A DNA stretch of 64,000 nucleotides, from assembly GCF_003933245.1 (NCBI RefSeq), contig NZ_QUSX01000002.1:434001-498000 (forward strand), read 5' to 3'. The position numbers and the translations under genes were made by a program. The DNA is from Maribacter algicola. GTDB taxonomy: Bacteria > Bacteroidota > Bacteroidia > Flavobacteriales > Flavobacteriaceae. The notes beneath the pieces are model-generated. The model was not told the origin of the DNA. It did not search any database and worked only from the letters and a program-made list of their open reading frames with translations. Positions 52,047 through 60,842 of the stretch are shown one piece after another; the first letter of the stretch is position 1; each line of letters starts with the position of its first letter.

Positions 52047-52478
52047 ATGCATCGAATTCTGGGACTTCTCATACTTTTTGTTAGTATCGGATGTGATGAA
52101 CGGTCCAATTTAGAGGAGAATTATGATTGGATTCCCCTGAAGGTTACGGCCACGGCCTACAATTCCTTTCCTGGACAGACATCCTATGAACATCCGGAGA
52201 TAACCGCTTGGGGAGACTCCATTAAACCTGGGGTAAAGTGGATTGCCGTTTCACGCGATCTTTTAAGAAAGGGATTAAGGCACAATACCTTGGTGAAAAT
52301 CGATACTTTTGAAGGAATCTATATCGTAAAGGATAAAATGCATCCCAGATGGCGCAATAGAATCGATATTTACATGGGGGAGGACCGACAAAAAGCCAAG
52401 GAATGGGGCAGACGAAAGGTAGAAATTCAATATGCGGTCAAAAAAGTAAAGGACACCATAAACGAAATTCAAAAATGA
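52047..52478 (+). CDS. 3D-domain lipoprotein (MltA-like double-psi barrel)
   Basis: Start is ATG 52047 (MHRILGLLILFVSIGCDERS), whose lipoprotein Cys is at residue 16; TTG 52038 adds three residues. The 143-aa product then has a single 3D (Asp-Asp-Asp) barrel: VTATAYNSFPGQTSY, ITAWGDSIKPGVKWIAVS, VKDKMHPRWRNRIDIYMG and AKEWGRRKVEIQ. The Asp residues in WGDS, KDKM and NRIDIYM are those of the active-site cluster of lytic transglycosylase-like 3D proteins. It would act on or bind peptidoglycan. The stop overlaps the start of the amidase gene by 4 bp. Confidence 0.87.
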   Translation: MHRILGLLILFVSIGCDERSNLEENYDWIPLKVTATAYNSFPGQTSYEHPEITAWGDSIKPGVKWIAVSRDLLRKGLRHNTLVKIDTFEGIYIVKDKMHPRWRNRIDIYMGEDRQKAKEWGRRKVEIQYAVKKVKDTINEIQK

Positions 52479-53128
52479 AGTTTATAAAAGCAGTTGCCAT
52501 TTTTGTATGCCTGACATCTTGCTCGGTGACCCGTACCATTGTGGACAAGCCCATAACCTTTGATACCGAGCGAAGGATTTTGACCTTGGAATATATGCAG
52601 GACCGTTACGGATTGGTAAAGGAATCCCCGGATATCGTACCGAAAATGATCGTGCTGCATTGGACCGTAATCCCAACGTTTGAAAAATCGTTCAGTGCCT
52701 TTGACCCTCCAACCTTGCCCAATTCCAGACCTGATATCAATGCTGCCGGGGCCCTTAACGTCTCCTCCCATTTTATGGTGGACCGTGATGGTACCATATT
52801 TAGACTAATGCCCGAAACGACGATGGCCAGGCACGTCATAGGGTTGAACCATTGTGCCATAGGCGTTGAAAATGTAGGGGGTGATACTGGGCAACCCCTT
52901 ACCAAGGCACAGTTAAAATCTAATATATGGCTCGTACGTTATTTGGCCGATAAATACGATATAGAATATTTGATAGGGCATTATGAATACACCAAATTCG
53001 AAAACCATCCCCTGTGGTTGGAACAAGATGAAGGCTACAGGACACAGAAGTCCGACCCGGGAACGGATTTTATGGAAAATGTTAGAAACGCCGTAAAGGA
53101 CTTGAACTTTAAATCCATACCTGAATGA
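52475..53128 (+). CDS. N-acetylmuramoyl-L-alanine amidase (Amidase_2) lipoprotein
   Basis: The start is ATG 52475 (MKFIKAVAIFVCLTSCSVTR), overlapping the preceding stop (ATGA). The 217-aa product has a lipoprotein signal and an Amidase_2 zinc domain: MIVLHWTVIPTFEKSF (first His), VSSHFMVDRDGTIFRLMP (second His region), ARHVIGLNHCAIGVENVGGD and LIGHYEYTKFENHP, with the catalytic Glu and last His. It cleaves the bond between MurNAc and the stem peptide. Coupling with the 3D-domain lipoprotein suggests joint work on peptidoglycan. Confidence 0.92.
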   Translation: MKFIKAVAIFVCLTSCSVTRTIVDKPITFDTERRILTLEYMQDRYGLVKESPDIVPKMIVLHWTVIPTFEKSFSAFDPPTLPNSRPDINAAGALNVSSHFMVDRDGTIFRLMPETTMARHVIGLNHCAIGVENVGGDTGQPLTKAQLKSNIWLVRYLADKYDIEYLIGHYEYTKFENHPLWLEQDEGYRTQKSDPGTDFMENVRNAVKDLNFKSIPE

Positions 53129-53219
53129 AACCCTCATCGAGGGATTTGTTATGGCATGTTAAATACCAGTAAAAAAAGTAAATATTTAATAAACAAAACA
53201 TTAACCTAATTTAAAACAC

Positions 53220-54689
53220 ATGAAGAAATTTCATTGTTTAAGTATTGCCTTTCTGATCCTGACAATTTTTACCAGCCATGCGCAGGATATTACCGAACAA
53301 TTGTACGAGACCTATGAAAAATATAAGGAACCCACACTTGGGAAAAGAAGAATAAAGCACGCCGATTTGCAGCCTTTGTTGGAGAAATTCAGAAGGAATC
53401 CAAAGTTCAAGGTAAATAGGGTGGGGACGTCTATAGGGGGGAAATCGCTCTCTTTGGTCAGTATTGGGAGCGGTGACACCGATGTTTTTTTATGGTCCCA
53501 AATGCATGGGGACGAACCCACGGCAACCCAAGCTATTTTTGATATCCTTAATTTTTTCGACAGTACCGATTTTGAGGAAGAAAAAGAAGCGATGCTATCC
53601 AACCTGACCATTCACTTTCTGCCCATGCTCAATCCGGATGGGGCGGAACTTTTTCAAAGGCGAAACCTTTTGGGAATCGATATCAATCGGGATGCTCTTC
53701 GTTTGCAGTCGCCCGAGGGACTGACCTTGAAAAGGGTGAGGGACAGTCTGGAGGCCGATTTCGGTTTCAACTTGCACGATCAAAGTACATACTACAATGC
53801 GGAACGGACGGAGAAACCTGCTACAATTTCCTATTTGGCCCCGGCTTTTAACTACGAAAAAAATATTAACGAGGTGCGCGGGAATGCCATGAAAATCATT
53901 GTTTTCATGAACAACATCCTTCAAAAATACGCTCCAGGACAAGTGGGAAGGTATAACGATGCCTTTGAGCCTAGGGCTTTTGGAGACAACATCCAAAAAT
54001 GGGGTACCAGTACCATTTTGATTGAATCGGGTGGGTATCCTGAAGACCCGGAAAAACAGGAAATAAGAAAGTTGAACTATGTCTCCATTTTATCGGCCAT
54101 TTATACCATAGCCAAGGAAAATTTCAAGGAAATCGATATCTCGGAATATGAAAAAATACCAGAAAACGACCGGATGTTGTTCGACCTAAAGATTATAGGG
54201 GCGACTTACAATCTCATGGGGGATTCCTATGTCCTGGATTTGGGAATCAATCAAGTGGAGGTTGATTATGAGGACCATGATAAATTTTGGTACAGCAGCA
54301 GGATTTGGGACCAAGGGGATTTATCCACTTATTATGGTTATGAGACCTTGGATGCCACGGGTCATGAAATTGTTCCTGCGAACGTATATGCTAAATCAGT
54401 TTCCACTATGGTGGATGCAAAAAAGTTGGATGCTAAAAAATTGTTATCCGAAGGGTATGGCTACCTTAAAGTAACCAATATTCCGTTGAAAGAATTGAAT
54501 TCGCCCATACCCTTACATGTGGTAGGTGAGAATTTCAAGGCTCCCGACTTACAGCTGCAACCGGGCATCAACCCTACTTTTTTCCTTAAAAAGGAAGGAA
54601 AGTACACCCATGCGGTCATAAACGGCTTTTTGATTGATTTGAGTGCCGATGACATCAGTATTCCCAACGCCATGATTTTTAGAAAGTAA
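53220..54689 (+). CDS. M14 family zinc metallopeptidase, secreted
   Basis: The 489-aa product has a Sec signal (MKKFHCLSIAFLILTIFTSHAQ). The carboxypeptidase fold is seen in VNRVGTSIGGKSLSLVSIG, WSQMHGDEPTATQAIFDIL (His-x-x-Glu zinc ligands), LPMLNPDGAELFQRRN and GIDINRDALRLQSP, with FGFNLHDQSTYYN (third His) and TILIESGGYPED (catalytic Glu). The remaining 200 C-terminal residues form a beta-rich accessory region. It probably trims peptides at the envelope. It starts 91 bp after the amidase gene and may be in its operon. Confidence 0.9.
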   Translation: MKKFHCLSIAFLILTIFTSHAQDITEQLYETYEKYKEPTLGKRRIKHADLQPLLEKFRRNPKFKVNRVGTSIGGKSLSLVSIGSGDTDVFLWSQMHGDEPTATQAIFDILNFFDSTDFEEEKEAMLSNLTIHFLPMLNPDGAELFQRRNLLGIDINRDALRLQSPEGLTLKRVRDSLEADFGFNLHDQSTYYNAERTEKPATISYLAPAFNYEKNINEVRGNAMKIIVFMNNILQKYAPGQVGRYNDAFEPRAFGDNIQKWGTSTILIESGGYPEDPEKQEIRKLNYVSILSAIYTIAKENFKEIDISEYEKIPENDRMLFDLKIIGATYNLMGDSYVLDLGINQVEVDYEDHDKFWYSSRIWDQGDLSTYYGYETLDATGHEIVPANVYAKSVSTMVDAKKLDAKKLLSEGYGYLKVTNIPLKELNSPIPLHVVGENFKAPDLQLQPGINPTFFLKKEGKYTHAVINGFLIDLSADDISIPNAMIFRK

Positions 54690-54690
54690 T

Positions 54691-54858
54691 CTAGTAACCA
54701 AATTGTACATTCAGATAATGACCATGTTTTAGCAGAAGATATAACATGGTGAACAATATGGCTACAATTGCGGAAAATATGAGTAAAACCAGACTTTTAA
54801 TAGGGTTGGGTAATATGCCCAGGGCACTTTTCCAATAGATTTCTTTGAGTACATCCAT
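54691..54858 (-). CDS. Small single-helix membrane protein, 55 aa
   Basis: The minus-strand frame from ATG 54858 to TAG 54691 was found by reading the gap. The product starts MDVLKEIYWKSALGILPNP and has one strong membrane segment (LVLLIFSAIVAILFTMLYLL, residues 23-42), then a short basic/aromatic tail (KHGHYLNVQFGY). Placement between the M14 gene stop (1 bp away) and the OmpA terminator fits a small unlinked gene. No homologue is recognised. Codon use is regular, which supports translation. Confidence 0.5.
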   Translation of the reverse strand: MDVLKEIYWKSALGILPNPIKSLVLLIFSAIVAILFTMLYLLLKHGHYLNVQFGY

Positions 54859-54984
54859 GACATTTATTTTTTAGATTAAACATATACATAGCCTTTAGGA
54901 TGTGTAAGTTTTGTATTCTTTGGGGTTGTTATAATATATAAACAATTAGTAGACCACAAAACCCTACTTTACTTTATTGATATA

Positions 54985-55010
54985 AAAAAGGGTGGCCAAA
55001 GCCACCCTTA
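54985..55010 (-). terminator. Intrinsic terminator of the OmpA gene
   Basis: AAGGGTGGC and GCCACCCTT (9 bp, perfect) enclose CAAA. On the minus strand the stem is followed by a run of six T, the right side for the gene at 55033-55869, which stops 23 bp before it. Confidence 0.85.
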
Positions 55011-55032
55011 ATATTATTCATTCTAACATTTT

Positions 55033-55869
55033 TTAGTCAATGCTGGCCGTATCGGCATCCATCAAGGCAAAGAATTTGTCCAAATTTGGAAGGATAACGA
55101 TTTTTGTCCTTCTGTTTTTGGCCATGTTTTCCTTACTATCGTTTTCTACCAAAGGAAGGTAGCTACTTCTACCCGCAGCAATCAATTGCTTTGGGTTTAC
55201 ATCATATTTGTTCTGTAGCTCGCGAACTATTGATGTTGCTCTTTTCACACTTAGGTCCCAGTTATCCTCGAATAAAGGAGTGTTAATAGTTCTTGAATCC
55301 GTATGGCCTTCTACCATAACTTCCATGCTGGGTTCGGAATTGATGACATCGGCCAATTTTTTAAGAACGTTGTCCGCTTTGTTGCTAACCCTATATCCAG
55401 CCGTGTTGAACAACAATTCGTCTGAGATGTTGATCATTACTACCGTTTTGTCGATGCTTACATCAATATCTTCTCCTTCATCGGCAATGGATTGTTTCAA
55501 TTTATAAGAAACCGCTAGGTTCATTGAATCCTGTAAAGTCTTGGCTTCGGCAAGTTTGGCGGGGTCAACATTTTCCAAGGTTTTTCTCATGTTCGCCTTG
55601 GTATTGTTGCTCATTACGGCAACATCGTCTACCGTAGTATACTGACTGTCATTGATTTCCTTTAGGGAATTTATTTTGGAGTTGTACTCTTCTACACGGG
55701 CCTCAATTTTGGCCATTTTTGTTTCCAACTCTTCTTTTTCTACCTGGGTCTTGGTCAATCTACTTTGAGTTTGCGCCAAGTTATCTTCTAAGGCCACATA
55801 TTTCTTTTTAGAAACACAGGAAGATAAAAGTACTATGGATGCTACTCCGATAATTGATAATTTTTTCAT
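55033..55869 (-). CDS. OmpA-family peptidoglycan-binding lipoprotein
   Basis: The 278-aa product has a lipoprotein signal (GVASIVLLSSCVSKKK), a central coiled coil of about 60 residues (NLAQTQSRLTKTQVEKEELE and the next 30 residues), and a C-terminal OmpA-like domain: LFNTAGYRVSNKADNVLKKL, VMVEGHTDSRT, NWDLSVKRATSIVRELQ and GRSSYLPLVEN-S with KNRRTKIVILP. The diagnostic Asp and Arg of the diaminopimelate pocket are in TDS and NRRTKI. It likely fastens the outer membrane to peptidoglycan. It is monocistronic. Confidence 0.93.
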   Translation of the reverse strand: MKKLSIIGVASIVLLSSCVSKKKYVALEDNLAQTQSRLTKTQVEKEELETKMAKIEARVEEYNSKINSLKEINDSQYTTVDDVAVMSNNTKANMRKTLENVDPAKLAEAKTLQDSMNLAVSYKLKQSIADEGEDIDVSIDKTVVMINISDELLFNTAGYRVSNKADNVLKKLADVINSEPSMEVMVEGHTDSRTINTPLFEDNWDLSVKRATSIVRELQNKYDVNPKQLIAAGRSSYLPLVENDSKENMAKNRRTKIVILPNLDKFFALMDADTASID

Positions 55870-56026
55870 TTCAAGCGTGTATTTAGTTAATAATCTTTCA
55901 TTACCATCTACGGGAAATTTTTAAAAATGGATGTTTTAAGTTTATCTGATTTCCGAAATATATAGGGTTAGATATCTCTTAACTATCTGATAAAAAGAGT
56001 CTTAATTGAGTCAATGATAGCCAAAA

Positions 56027-56052
56027 AAAAGAGGCAGTAAATGCCTCTTTTA
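56027..56052. terminator. Terminator after the VWA lipoprotein gene
   Basis: AAAAGAGGCA and TGCCTCTTTT (10 bp, perfect) enclose GTAAAT-type loop bases; on the minus strand a T-run follows. It lies about 20 bp beyond the stop of the gene ending at 56073. Confidence 0.85.
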
Positions 56053-56072
56053 AAATCAATCGGTATATTTTT

Positions 56073-57164
56073 TTATTCGCAACCTCCGGTAAATCCTTTG
56101 GCGTTGAACTTGGTCTGAACGGCACCTTGTCTACTGCCTGTATTTACTTCGATGGCCAAATTGTTTTCTCCACTTCCATCACGTTTTGGGCTACAATATT
56201 CGAACAGATAGAAGCTATTGGCGCGCTCCGAAACCTTTTCGGAAATCTCGTTAAAGGTATCTTCCAAATCATCCTTGTTACTCGCAAATACACTGGAAGT
56301 CTTTCCTATGTCCATCAATACCTGTGTATCGATTTCGCTGCCCAATCCAATACTAAAGAAGGAAATATTGGAATTGGCGTCGTTCACTTTTTTAAGGGCG
56401 GCCTCTTCGGTAAACCTGGAGGCTTGGTCCGTACCATCGGTAAAGATGACAACGGATGCAGCGCCTATTTTATCCCCAGTAGTTGTTTTATTGATGATAT
56501 CCGTAGCGATATCCGTAGATTTTATTACCGCACCATACAAATCCGTGGAAGGATCGGAACTAATGTTGTCCGTAATTCCATTTATAGAATTGATTAGTTC
56601 ATCCTTTGAAGAGGTAAGTTCGTTCAGTAAATGAAGTTCGTCTTCCCCATCGAACCAATAAATTGCCATTTTGAAGGAATCAGATTCGGCATTGGGCATA
56701 ACGTTGTCCACAAAACTGGCACTGGCCATTTTAAGTTCTTGTAGACTGCTCTCCAAAACACTGTTGCTCAAATCCAGCACCAAAAGGGCGTTATTGGAGA
56801 AAATCTGTGAATTTGGGGAAATCCGCGCAAAGGACTCCGACGTGGAAATCGTATTGAAACAATCGTCGTTCCTACCTTGTTCGTAAATGGTAAATTGCTC
56901 TGCCGTTAAACCGGGCACTGGATTTCCGTTGGTGTCGGAAACCCTAAAAAAGATGGAGACCTTACCGGGTAGGGTCGTATACTGTTCTTGGATGGATAAC
57001 ACCAATTCGCCTTCATCCAAACCTAAACAATCGTCTACAGGGACTCCTTTTCCTAGGCCATCCCCAAAATTAAGGTCTAAGTTTACATCGTCATCGGCAT
57101 TACCACAGGAAACAAACAGGGAAATCGCGCATAAAATTCCAAAGGTTCTTGAGAACAAATTCAT
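56073..57164 (-). CDS. VWA domain lipoprotein
   Basis: I choose ATG 57164 (MNLFSRTFGILCAISLFVSC), giving 363 aa with a proper lipoprotein signal; earlier starts at 57176 and 57212 add residues ahead of it. Residues about 45-110 form an Ig-like front (VSIFFRVSDTNGNPVPGLT). The VWA domain has MIDAS motif LDLSNSVLES (Asp-x-Ser-x-Ser), Thr in SDPSTDLYGA and FTDGTDQAS. It probably binds a protein or matrix at the cell surface through a metal. The C-terminal tail contains two Cys (YLFEYCSPKR and TGGCE), likely a disulfide. It is monocistronic. Confidence 0.85.
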   Translation of the reverse strand: MNLFSRTFGILCAISLFVSCGNADDDVNLDLNFGDGLGKGVPVDDCLGLDEGELVLSIQEQYTTLPGKVSIFFRVSDTNGNPVPGLTAEQFTIYEQGRNDDCFNTISTSESFARISPNSQIFSNNALLVLDLSNSVLESSLQELKMASASFVDNVMPNAESDSFKMAIYWFDGEDELHLLNELTSSKDELINSINGITDNISSDPSTDLYGAVIKSTDIATDIINKTTTGDKIGAASVVIFTDGTDQASRFTEEAALKKVNDANSNISFFSIGLGSEIDTQVLMDIGKTSSVFASNKDDLEDTFNEISEKVSERANSFYLFEYCSPKRDGSGENNLAIEVNTGSRQGAVQTKFNAKGFTGGCE

Positions 57165-57339
57165 ATAGTTGTACATTTTGAGTTCAAGAAGCAGAACGTT
57201 CTTTCCGTCCATAAATTATGATTGAATAAAAAAATTATGTTAAAGAATGTTAAAGAAACTAGGAAGCCTTTAAAAAACAGGTGGGAATAGGTAATTTTCA
57301 CCAAGATGTGGGTAAAAGCATATCCACAAAAATTGTAGG

Positions 57340-58347
57340 ATGACGCACGAGCTGAAAAAAATATTCCGGGAGTATCACCACTTACGGGCCCGGGGCCTTA
57401 AAACGGTATTGGCAAGTGTGGTGGCCTTGGATGGATCTTCATATAGAAGACCCGGGGTCCGTATGCTGATTTGTGAGGACGGTACCATGGTGGGGGCTGT
57501 CAGTGGTGGATGTGTGGAGAAAGAAGTGCTATTTCAGGCCGCAAGCGTTTTTAAGTCCGGCATACCAAAAATGATGACCTATGACGGTAGGTTCCGACTG
57601 GGTTGTGAGGGAATCCTGTATATTCTAATAGAACCCTTTCAACCTAACCAATCGCTTTTGGAGGACTTTGATCAGGCGATAAAATCAAGAACCCCTTTTA
57701 AAATTACTTCCTTTTACGTTAAGGAATATGGGGAACATGCCAATATCGGTTCCACGTTTTTATTTGGTGAAAAACCGATTGCTCTGGGTGCAGAACCCGA
57801 TTCAAGTGAACGTTCAACATACGAACAGACCCTAAAACCGTGTTATAAACTGGCCATTGTGGGCGGTGAGCACGATGCGGTAAAACTATCCAAAATCGCC
57901 CTGGAAATGGGATGGGAGGTTTCTGTAAGTGTGGTACCTGCGGAGGGGAAGACACTAGCCGATTTCCCCGGTATCGATGAACTTTGGAACGTGGAACCCA
58001 TGGATTTGCCCGTTGAAAAAATCGATGATCAAACGGCCTTGGTGTTAATGACGCACAGTTACGTGAAGGATTTAAAATACCTACATGCGGTAAAGGCTTG
58101 TAAACCCATGTATTTTGGCCTTTTGGGGCCTTCCAAAAGACGGGAAAGACTCTTCAATGAGTACATCGATTTGTATCCTGATGAGGACTATGCTTTTTTT
58201 GAGAGCATTCATGGACCTGCAGGAATCAATATAGGTGCCGAAGCCCCGGAGGAAATCGCCATTGCCATACTTTCGGAGATTTTGGCGGTGATACGAAACC
58301 AGGAACCCATCATGTTGAAGGACAAAAAAGAAGGCATCCATAATTGA
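57340..58347 (+). CDS. XdhC/CoxI family molybdoenzyme maturation protein
   Basis: The 335-aa product has the XdhC pattern: N-terminal VVALDGSSYRRPGVRMLI, GAVSGGCVEKEVL (Cys for Mo-cofactor sulfuration in homologues), YDGRFRLGCEGI, and a C-terminal Rossmann domain (AIVGGEHDAVKLSKIA) ending in YFGLLGPSKRRERLF and IHGPAGINIGAEAPEEIAIA. XdhC binds and sulfurates molybdopterin for insertion into xanthine-dehydrogenase-like enzymes. The structural enzyme subunits are not in this window. It overlaps the MobA-like gene by 4 bp. Confidence 0.94.
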   Translation: MTHELKKIFREYHHLRARGLKTVLASVVALDGSSYRRPGVRMLICEDGTMVGAVSGGCVEKEVLFQAASVFKSGIPKMMTYDGRFRLGCEGILYILIEPFQPNQSLLEDFDQAIKSRTPFKITSFYVKEYGEHANIGSTFLFGEKPIALGAEPDSSERSTYEQTLKPCYKLAIVGGEHDAVKLSKIALEMGWEVSVSVVPAEGKTLADFPGIDELWNVEPMDLPVEKIDDQTALVLMTHSYVKDLKYLHAVKACKPMYFGLLGPSKRRERLFNEYIDLYPDEDYAFFESIHGPAGINIGAEAPEEIAIAILSEILAVIRNQEPIMLKDKKEGIHN

Positions 58348-58961
58348 AATCGCACCAAAACATAGGGGTCGTATTATTGGCAGCGGGGCAATCCAGTCGG
58401 ATGCAGAATATCAAGCAATTATTGCAATGGAAAGGTACTTTTTTATTGCAATATGTACTCCGTACCTTGGAGGAAACAAAGCCAGCAAAAATTAGTGTAG
58501 TATTGGGAGCCAACGCATCAAAAATAAAAGGGCGTTTGGTGATAGATGCAAATAGTACGGAAATCATTGAAAACCCAACTTGGAAAAACGGTTTGGGAAA
58601 CAGTATTTCGGTAGGAGTCCGCCATATTCTAGCTTCCGATGTCCCACCAAAGGGCATCCTTATCTGTCTAGCCGATCAGCCCTTGGTCACCCCAGACTAT
58701 TTAAACCGAATGTTGCTTGAATTCTCAACCCAAAACGTTTCCATCGTAGCCAGTAACTATGGAAAAAAATTGGGCGTTCCGGCAATTTTTGGACCGGATT
58801 TGTATGATACGCTCCTAAGGCTGGACTCCGATTATGGGGCCCGGGACATACTGGATTCCTACACATCCGTCACCCTGGGCTTGGATGCCCAAGGGTTTTT
58901 GGCCGATATCGATACTCCGGAAGTCTATCAAAAAATTTACAACGAAAATCACGACCAATAA
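58344..58961 (+). CDS. MobA-like nucleotidyltransferase (MocA type)
   Basis: The start must be TTG 58344 (TTGA overlap with the XdhC stop), because the nucleotide-binding motif VVLLAAGQSSRM begins at about residue 8 and no ATG precedes it. The 205-aa product has NIKQLLQWKGTFLLQYVL, CLADQPLVTPDYLNRML (metal-binding Asp), LGVPAIFGPDLYDTLL and LGLDAQGFLADIDTPEVYQK. Such enzymes attach CMP or GMP to molybdopterin, making the cytosine dinucleotide form used by xanthine-dehydrogenase-type enzymes. This supports a Mo hydroxylase elsewhere in the genome. It is followed 10 bp later by the amidohydrolase gene. Confidence 0.88.
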   Translation: MKSHQNIGVVLLAAGQSSRMQNIKQLLQWKGTFLLQYVLRTLEETKPAKISVVLGANASKIKGRLVIDANSTEIIENPTWKNGLGNSISVGVRHILASDVPPKGILICLADQPLVTPDYLNRMLLEFSTQNVSIVASNYGKKLGVPAIFGPDLYDTLLRLDSDYGARDILDSYTSVTLGLDAQGFLADIDTPEVYQKIYNENHDQ

Positions 58962-58971
58962 ATCCTTTTTT

Positions 58972-60063
58972 ATGAACAAACTGTATACCCTTATAGCCAC
59001 TGCCGCTTTCATTGTTACCTTACCCCAAGATATTTTTGCTCAGGAAATGAGTTTTGAGGAATACAACCCTACCTCGACCCTAGTAGTTCCCGGCAAGGAG
59101 ATAAATCGGGCAAAATTTCGATTTATAGACGTCCACAGCCATCAAAGGGACATGTCCGTCGAAAAATTGGGCAGCCTGTTAAAAGATATGGAATCCCTGA
59201 ACGAGGGAATTATGGTAAACCTGAGTGGTGGTTCCGGTGAAAGTCTCAAGGAGAAGGTCGATAATATCCAGAAAAGCTATCCCAATAGGTTCGTTGTCTT
59301 TGCCAATGTCGATTTTGAAGGAGCGGATGGTGCCGAATGGGGTCAAAGGGCCGCCGCACAATTAGAGGCGGATATCAAAAATGGGGCAAAGGGACTCAAG
59401 GTCTTTAAAAGTCTAGGACTTCGCAATACCGATGCATCCGGGAACAGATTGGCCATTGATGACCCCCGTTTGGACCCTATTTGGGCCAAATGTGCGGAAA
59501 TGGGCGTACCCGTTTTGATCCATGCAGCTGACCCTAAGTCTTTTTGGGACGATATGGATAGCGATAACGAGCGATGGCTGGAACTAAAAACGCATCCCAG
59601 AAGAAAAAGATCCAATACCGATCCGGCACCTTGGGAGCAAATCATTCAGGAACAACACAACGTTTTCAAAAGACATCCCAAAACAAAATTTATCAATGCC
59701 CACATGGGCTGGCATGCGAACAATTTGGAAAAACTGGGCAAATTGCTGGATGAGATGCCCAATATGAACGTGGGAATATCAGCGGTGATTGCAGAATTGG
59801 GTCGGCAACCACAGAATGCCAGGAAGTTCTTTATTAAATATCAGAATAGGATACTTTTTGGAAAGGACAGTTGGAACCCGGATGAATTCCCCACTTATTT
59901 TAGGGTGCTGGAAAGCAACGATGAATACTTTCCCTATTACAAGAAATACCATGCCTTTTGGGCCATGTACGGTTTAAACCTACCGGACGAGGTGCTTAAA
60001 AAAGTATATTATGAAAATGCCCTGAATTTGATTCCAGGGTTGGATAGATCTCTGTTTGAATAA
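58972..60063 (+). CDS. Secreted metal-dependent amidohydrolase
   Basis: The start is ATG 58972 (MNKLYTLIATAAFIVTLPQD), opening a Sec signal with cleavage near IFAQ; the earlier frame from 58834 lies in the preceding gene. The 363-aa product is a TIM-barrel amidohydrolase of the Amidohydro_2 type: FIDVHSHQRDMS (His-x-His), GLKVFKSLG (Lys region), VLIHAADP (His), INAHMGWHANN (His) and ILFGKDSW (Asp). Homologues include decarboxylases and lactonases. Placement after the XdhC-MobA pair could link it to the same catabolic route, but this is only inferred. Confidence 0.9.
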   Translation: MNKLYTLIATAAFIVTLPQDIFAQEMSFEEYNPTSTLVVPGKEINRAKFRFIDVHSHQRDMSVEKLGSLLKDMESLNEGIMVNLSGGSGESLKEKVDNIQKSYPNRFVVFANVDFEGADGAEWGQRAAAQLEADIKNGAKGLKVFKSLGLRNTDASGNRLAIDDPRLDPIWAKCAEMGVPVLIHAADPKSFWDDMDSDNERWLELKTHPRRKRSNTDPAPWEQIIQEQHNVFKRHPKTKFINAHMGWHANNLEKLGKLLDEMPNMNVGISAVIAELGRQPQNARKFFIKYQNRILFGKDSWNPDEFPTYFRVLESNDEYFPYYKKYHAFWAMYGLNLPDEVLKKVYYENALNLIPGLDRSLFE

Positions 60064-60067
60064 GGGT

Positions 60068-60205
60068 CTACAGGTCGGCTTCGATATCTTTTTGTGGAAG
60101 CTTTTCAACATCTTGAAAAACTCCACAGGAGATTTCCCTTTTTACCAAGGAGGCCGACTTCTTCCTTTTGGTCAGCGCCTCAATTTCTTTGTTCAAATAC
60201 TGCAT
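60068..60205 (-). CDS. Possible small charged protein, 45 aa
   Basis: The minus-strand frame from ATG 60205 to TAG 60068 begins MQYLNKEIEALTKRKK and ends QKDIEADL. It is highly charged, helical in character and has well-behaved codon use. The frame stays open about 20 codons upstream without a further ATG. It fills part of a 286-bp gap that otherwise lacks a gene. No homologue is recognised and it might be chance. Confidence 0.35.
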   Translation of the reverse strand: MQYLNKEIEALTKRKKSASLVKREISCGVFQDVEKLPQKDIEADL

Positions 60206-60349
60206 GATTGGATGTTTTTCAAAGGAAACGAATCCCTTTTTTATTTGTTGTATCCCAGCAAATTAAATCCAATCCAAAAAAGTTTTTTGCCCCGTTATGT
60301 GATTTTTTTGACACATTGCATACCTATAGGGAAATGAAGAAAAACTTGA

Positions 60350-60838
60350 ATGGGGAATAGCGATGCTTTTGCGGAGGTTATACGGGAACATCAGGGGTTA
60401 CTTTACAAAGTTTCCGCTATCTACACAAATAATGAACAGGATCGGGAGGATTTGTTTCAGGAAATCGTCTATCAGCTTTGGAAGTATTTTGACAGTTTTA
60501 GGAACGAATCCAAGATCAGTACTTGGATGTATCGGGTGGCGATGAACACGGCCATTACTCATTTGAAGAAATCAAAACGCATCCCAAAATCGGAACCCAT
60601 CAAGGAATCCCTGGTTAGTATGGCGGAGGGCACTGACGACCTTTTTCAGGAACGCGTGCGATTGTTACATCGGCAGATTGAAAAAATGAATTCCTTGGAA
60701 AAGGGTATCATGCTGCTCTTGTTGGAGGGAAAATCGTATCAGGAAATATCCGAGATTACCGGATTGAATACCTCTAATGTAGGAACAAGAATATCCCGCA
60801 TCAAGGAAAAACTTAGAAAAAACATGGTAAAATCATAA
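60350..60838 (+). CDS. ECF-type RNA polymerase sigma factor
   Basis: The 162-aa product starts at ATG 60350; a nearby ATG at 60334 leads directly to a stop. Region 2: LLYKVSAIYTNNEQDREDLF and QEIVYQLWKYFDSF, then STWMYRVAMNTAITHLKK (region 2.4 side). Region 4: EKGIMLLLLEGKSYQEISEI and TGLNTSNVGTRISRIKEKL, recognising the -35-like element. It has no long region 3. It is coupled (4-bp gap) to a membrane protein that may serve as its anti-sigma factor. The target regulon is not visible here. Confidence 0.93.
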   Translation: MGNSDAFAEVIREHQGLLYKVSAIYTNNEQDREDLFQEIVYQLWKYFDSFRNESKISTWMYRVAMNTAITHLKKSKRIPKSEPIKESLVSMAEGTDDLFQERVRLLHRQIEKMNSLEKGIMLLLLEGKSYQEISEITGLNTSNVGTRISRIKEKLRKNMVKS

Positions 60839-60842
60839 GCAG

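Noticed and set aside
53131..53143. Terminator after the amidase gene (CCCTC-ATC-GAGGG)
   Set aside because: The stem is only 5 bp with no T-run, so the M14 gene may still be read through from upstream.
58834..58971. 46-codon N-terminal extension of the amidohydrolase
   Set aside because: It overlaps the MobA-like gene; the ATG at 58972 opens a proper signal peptide.
60056..60337. 93-aa plus-strand open frame
   Set aside because: Its composition is not protein-like and it is antisense to a better small minus-strand frame; no start signal is visible.
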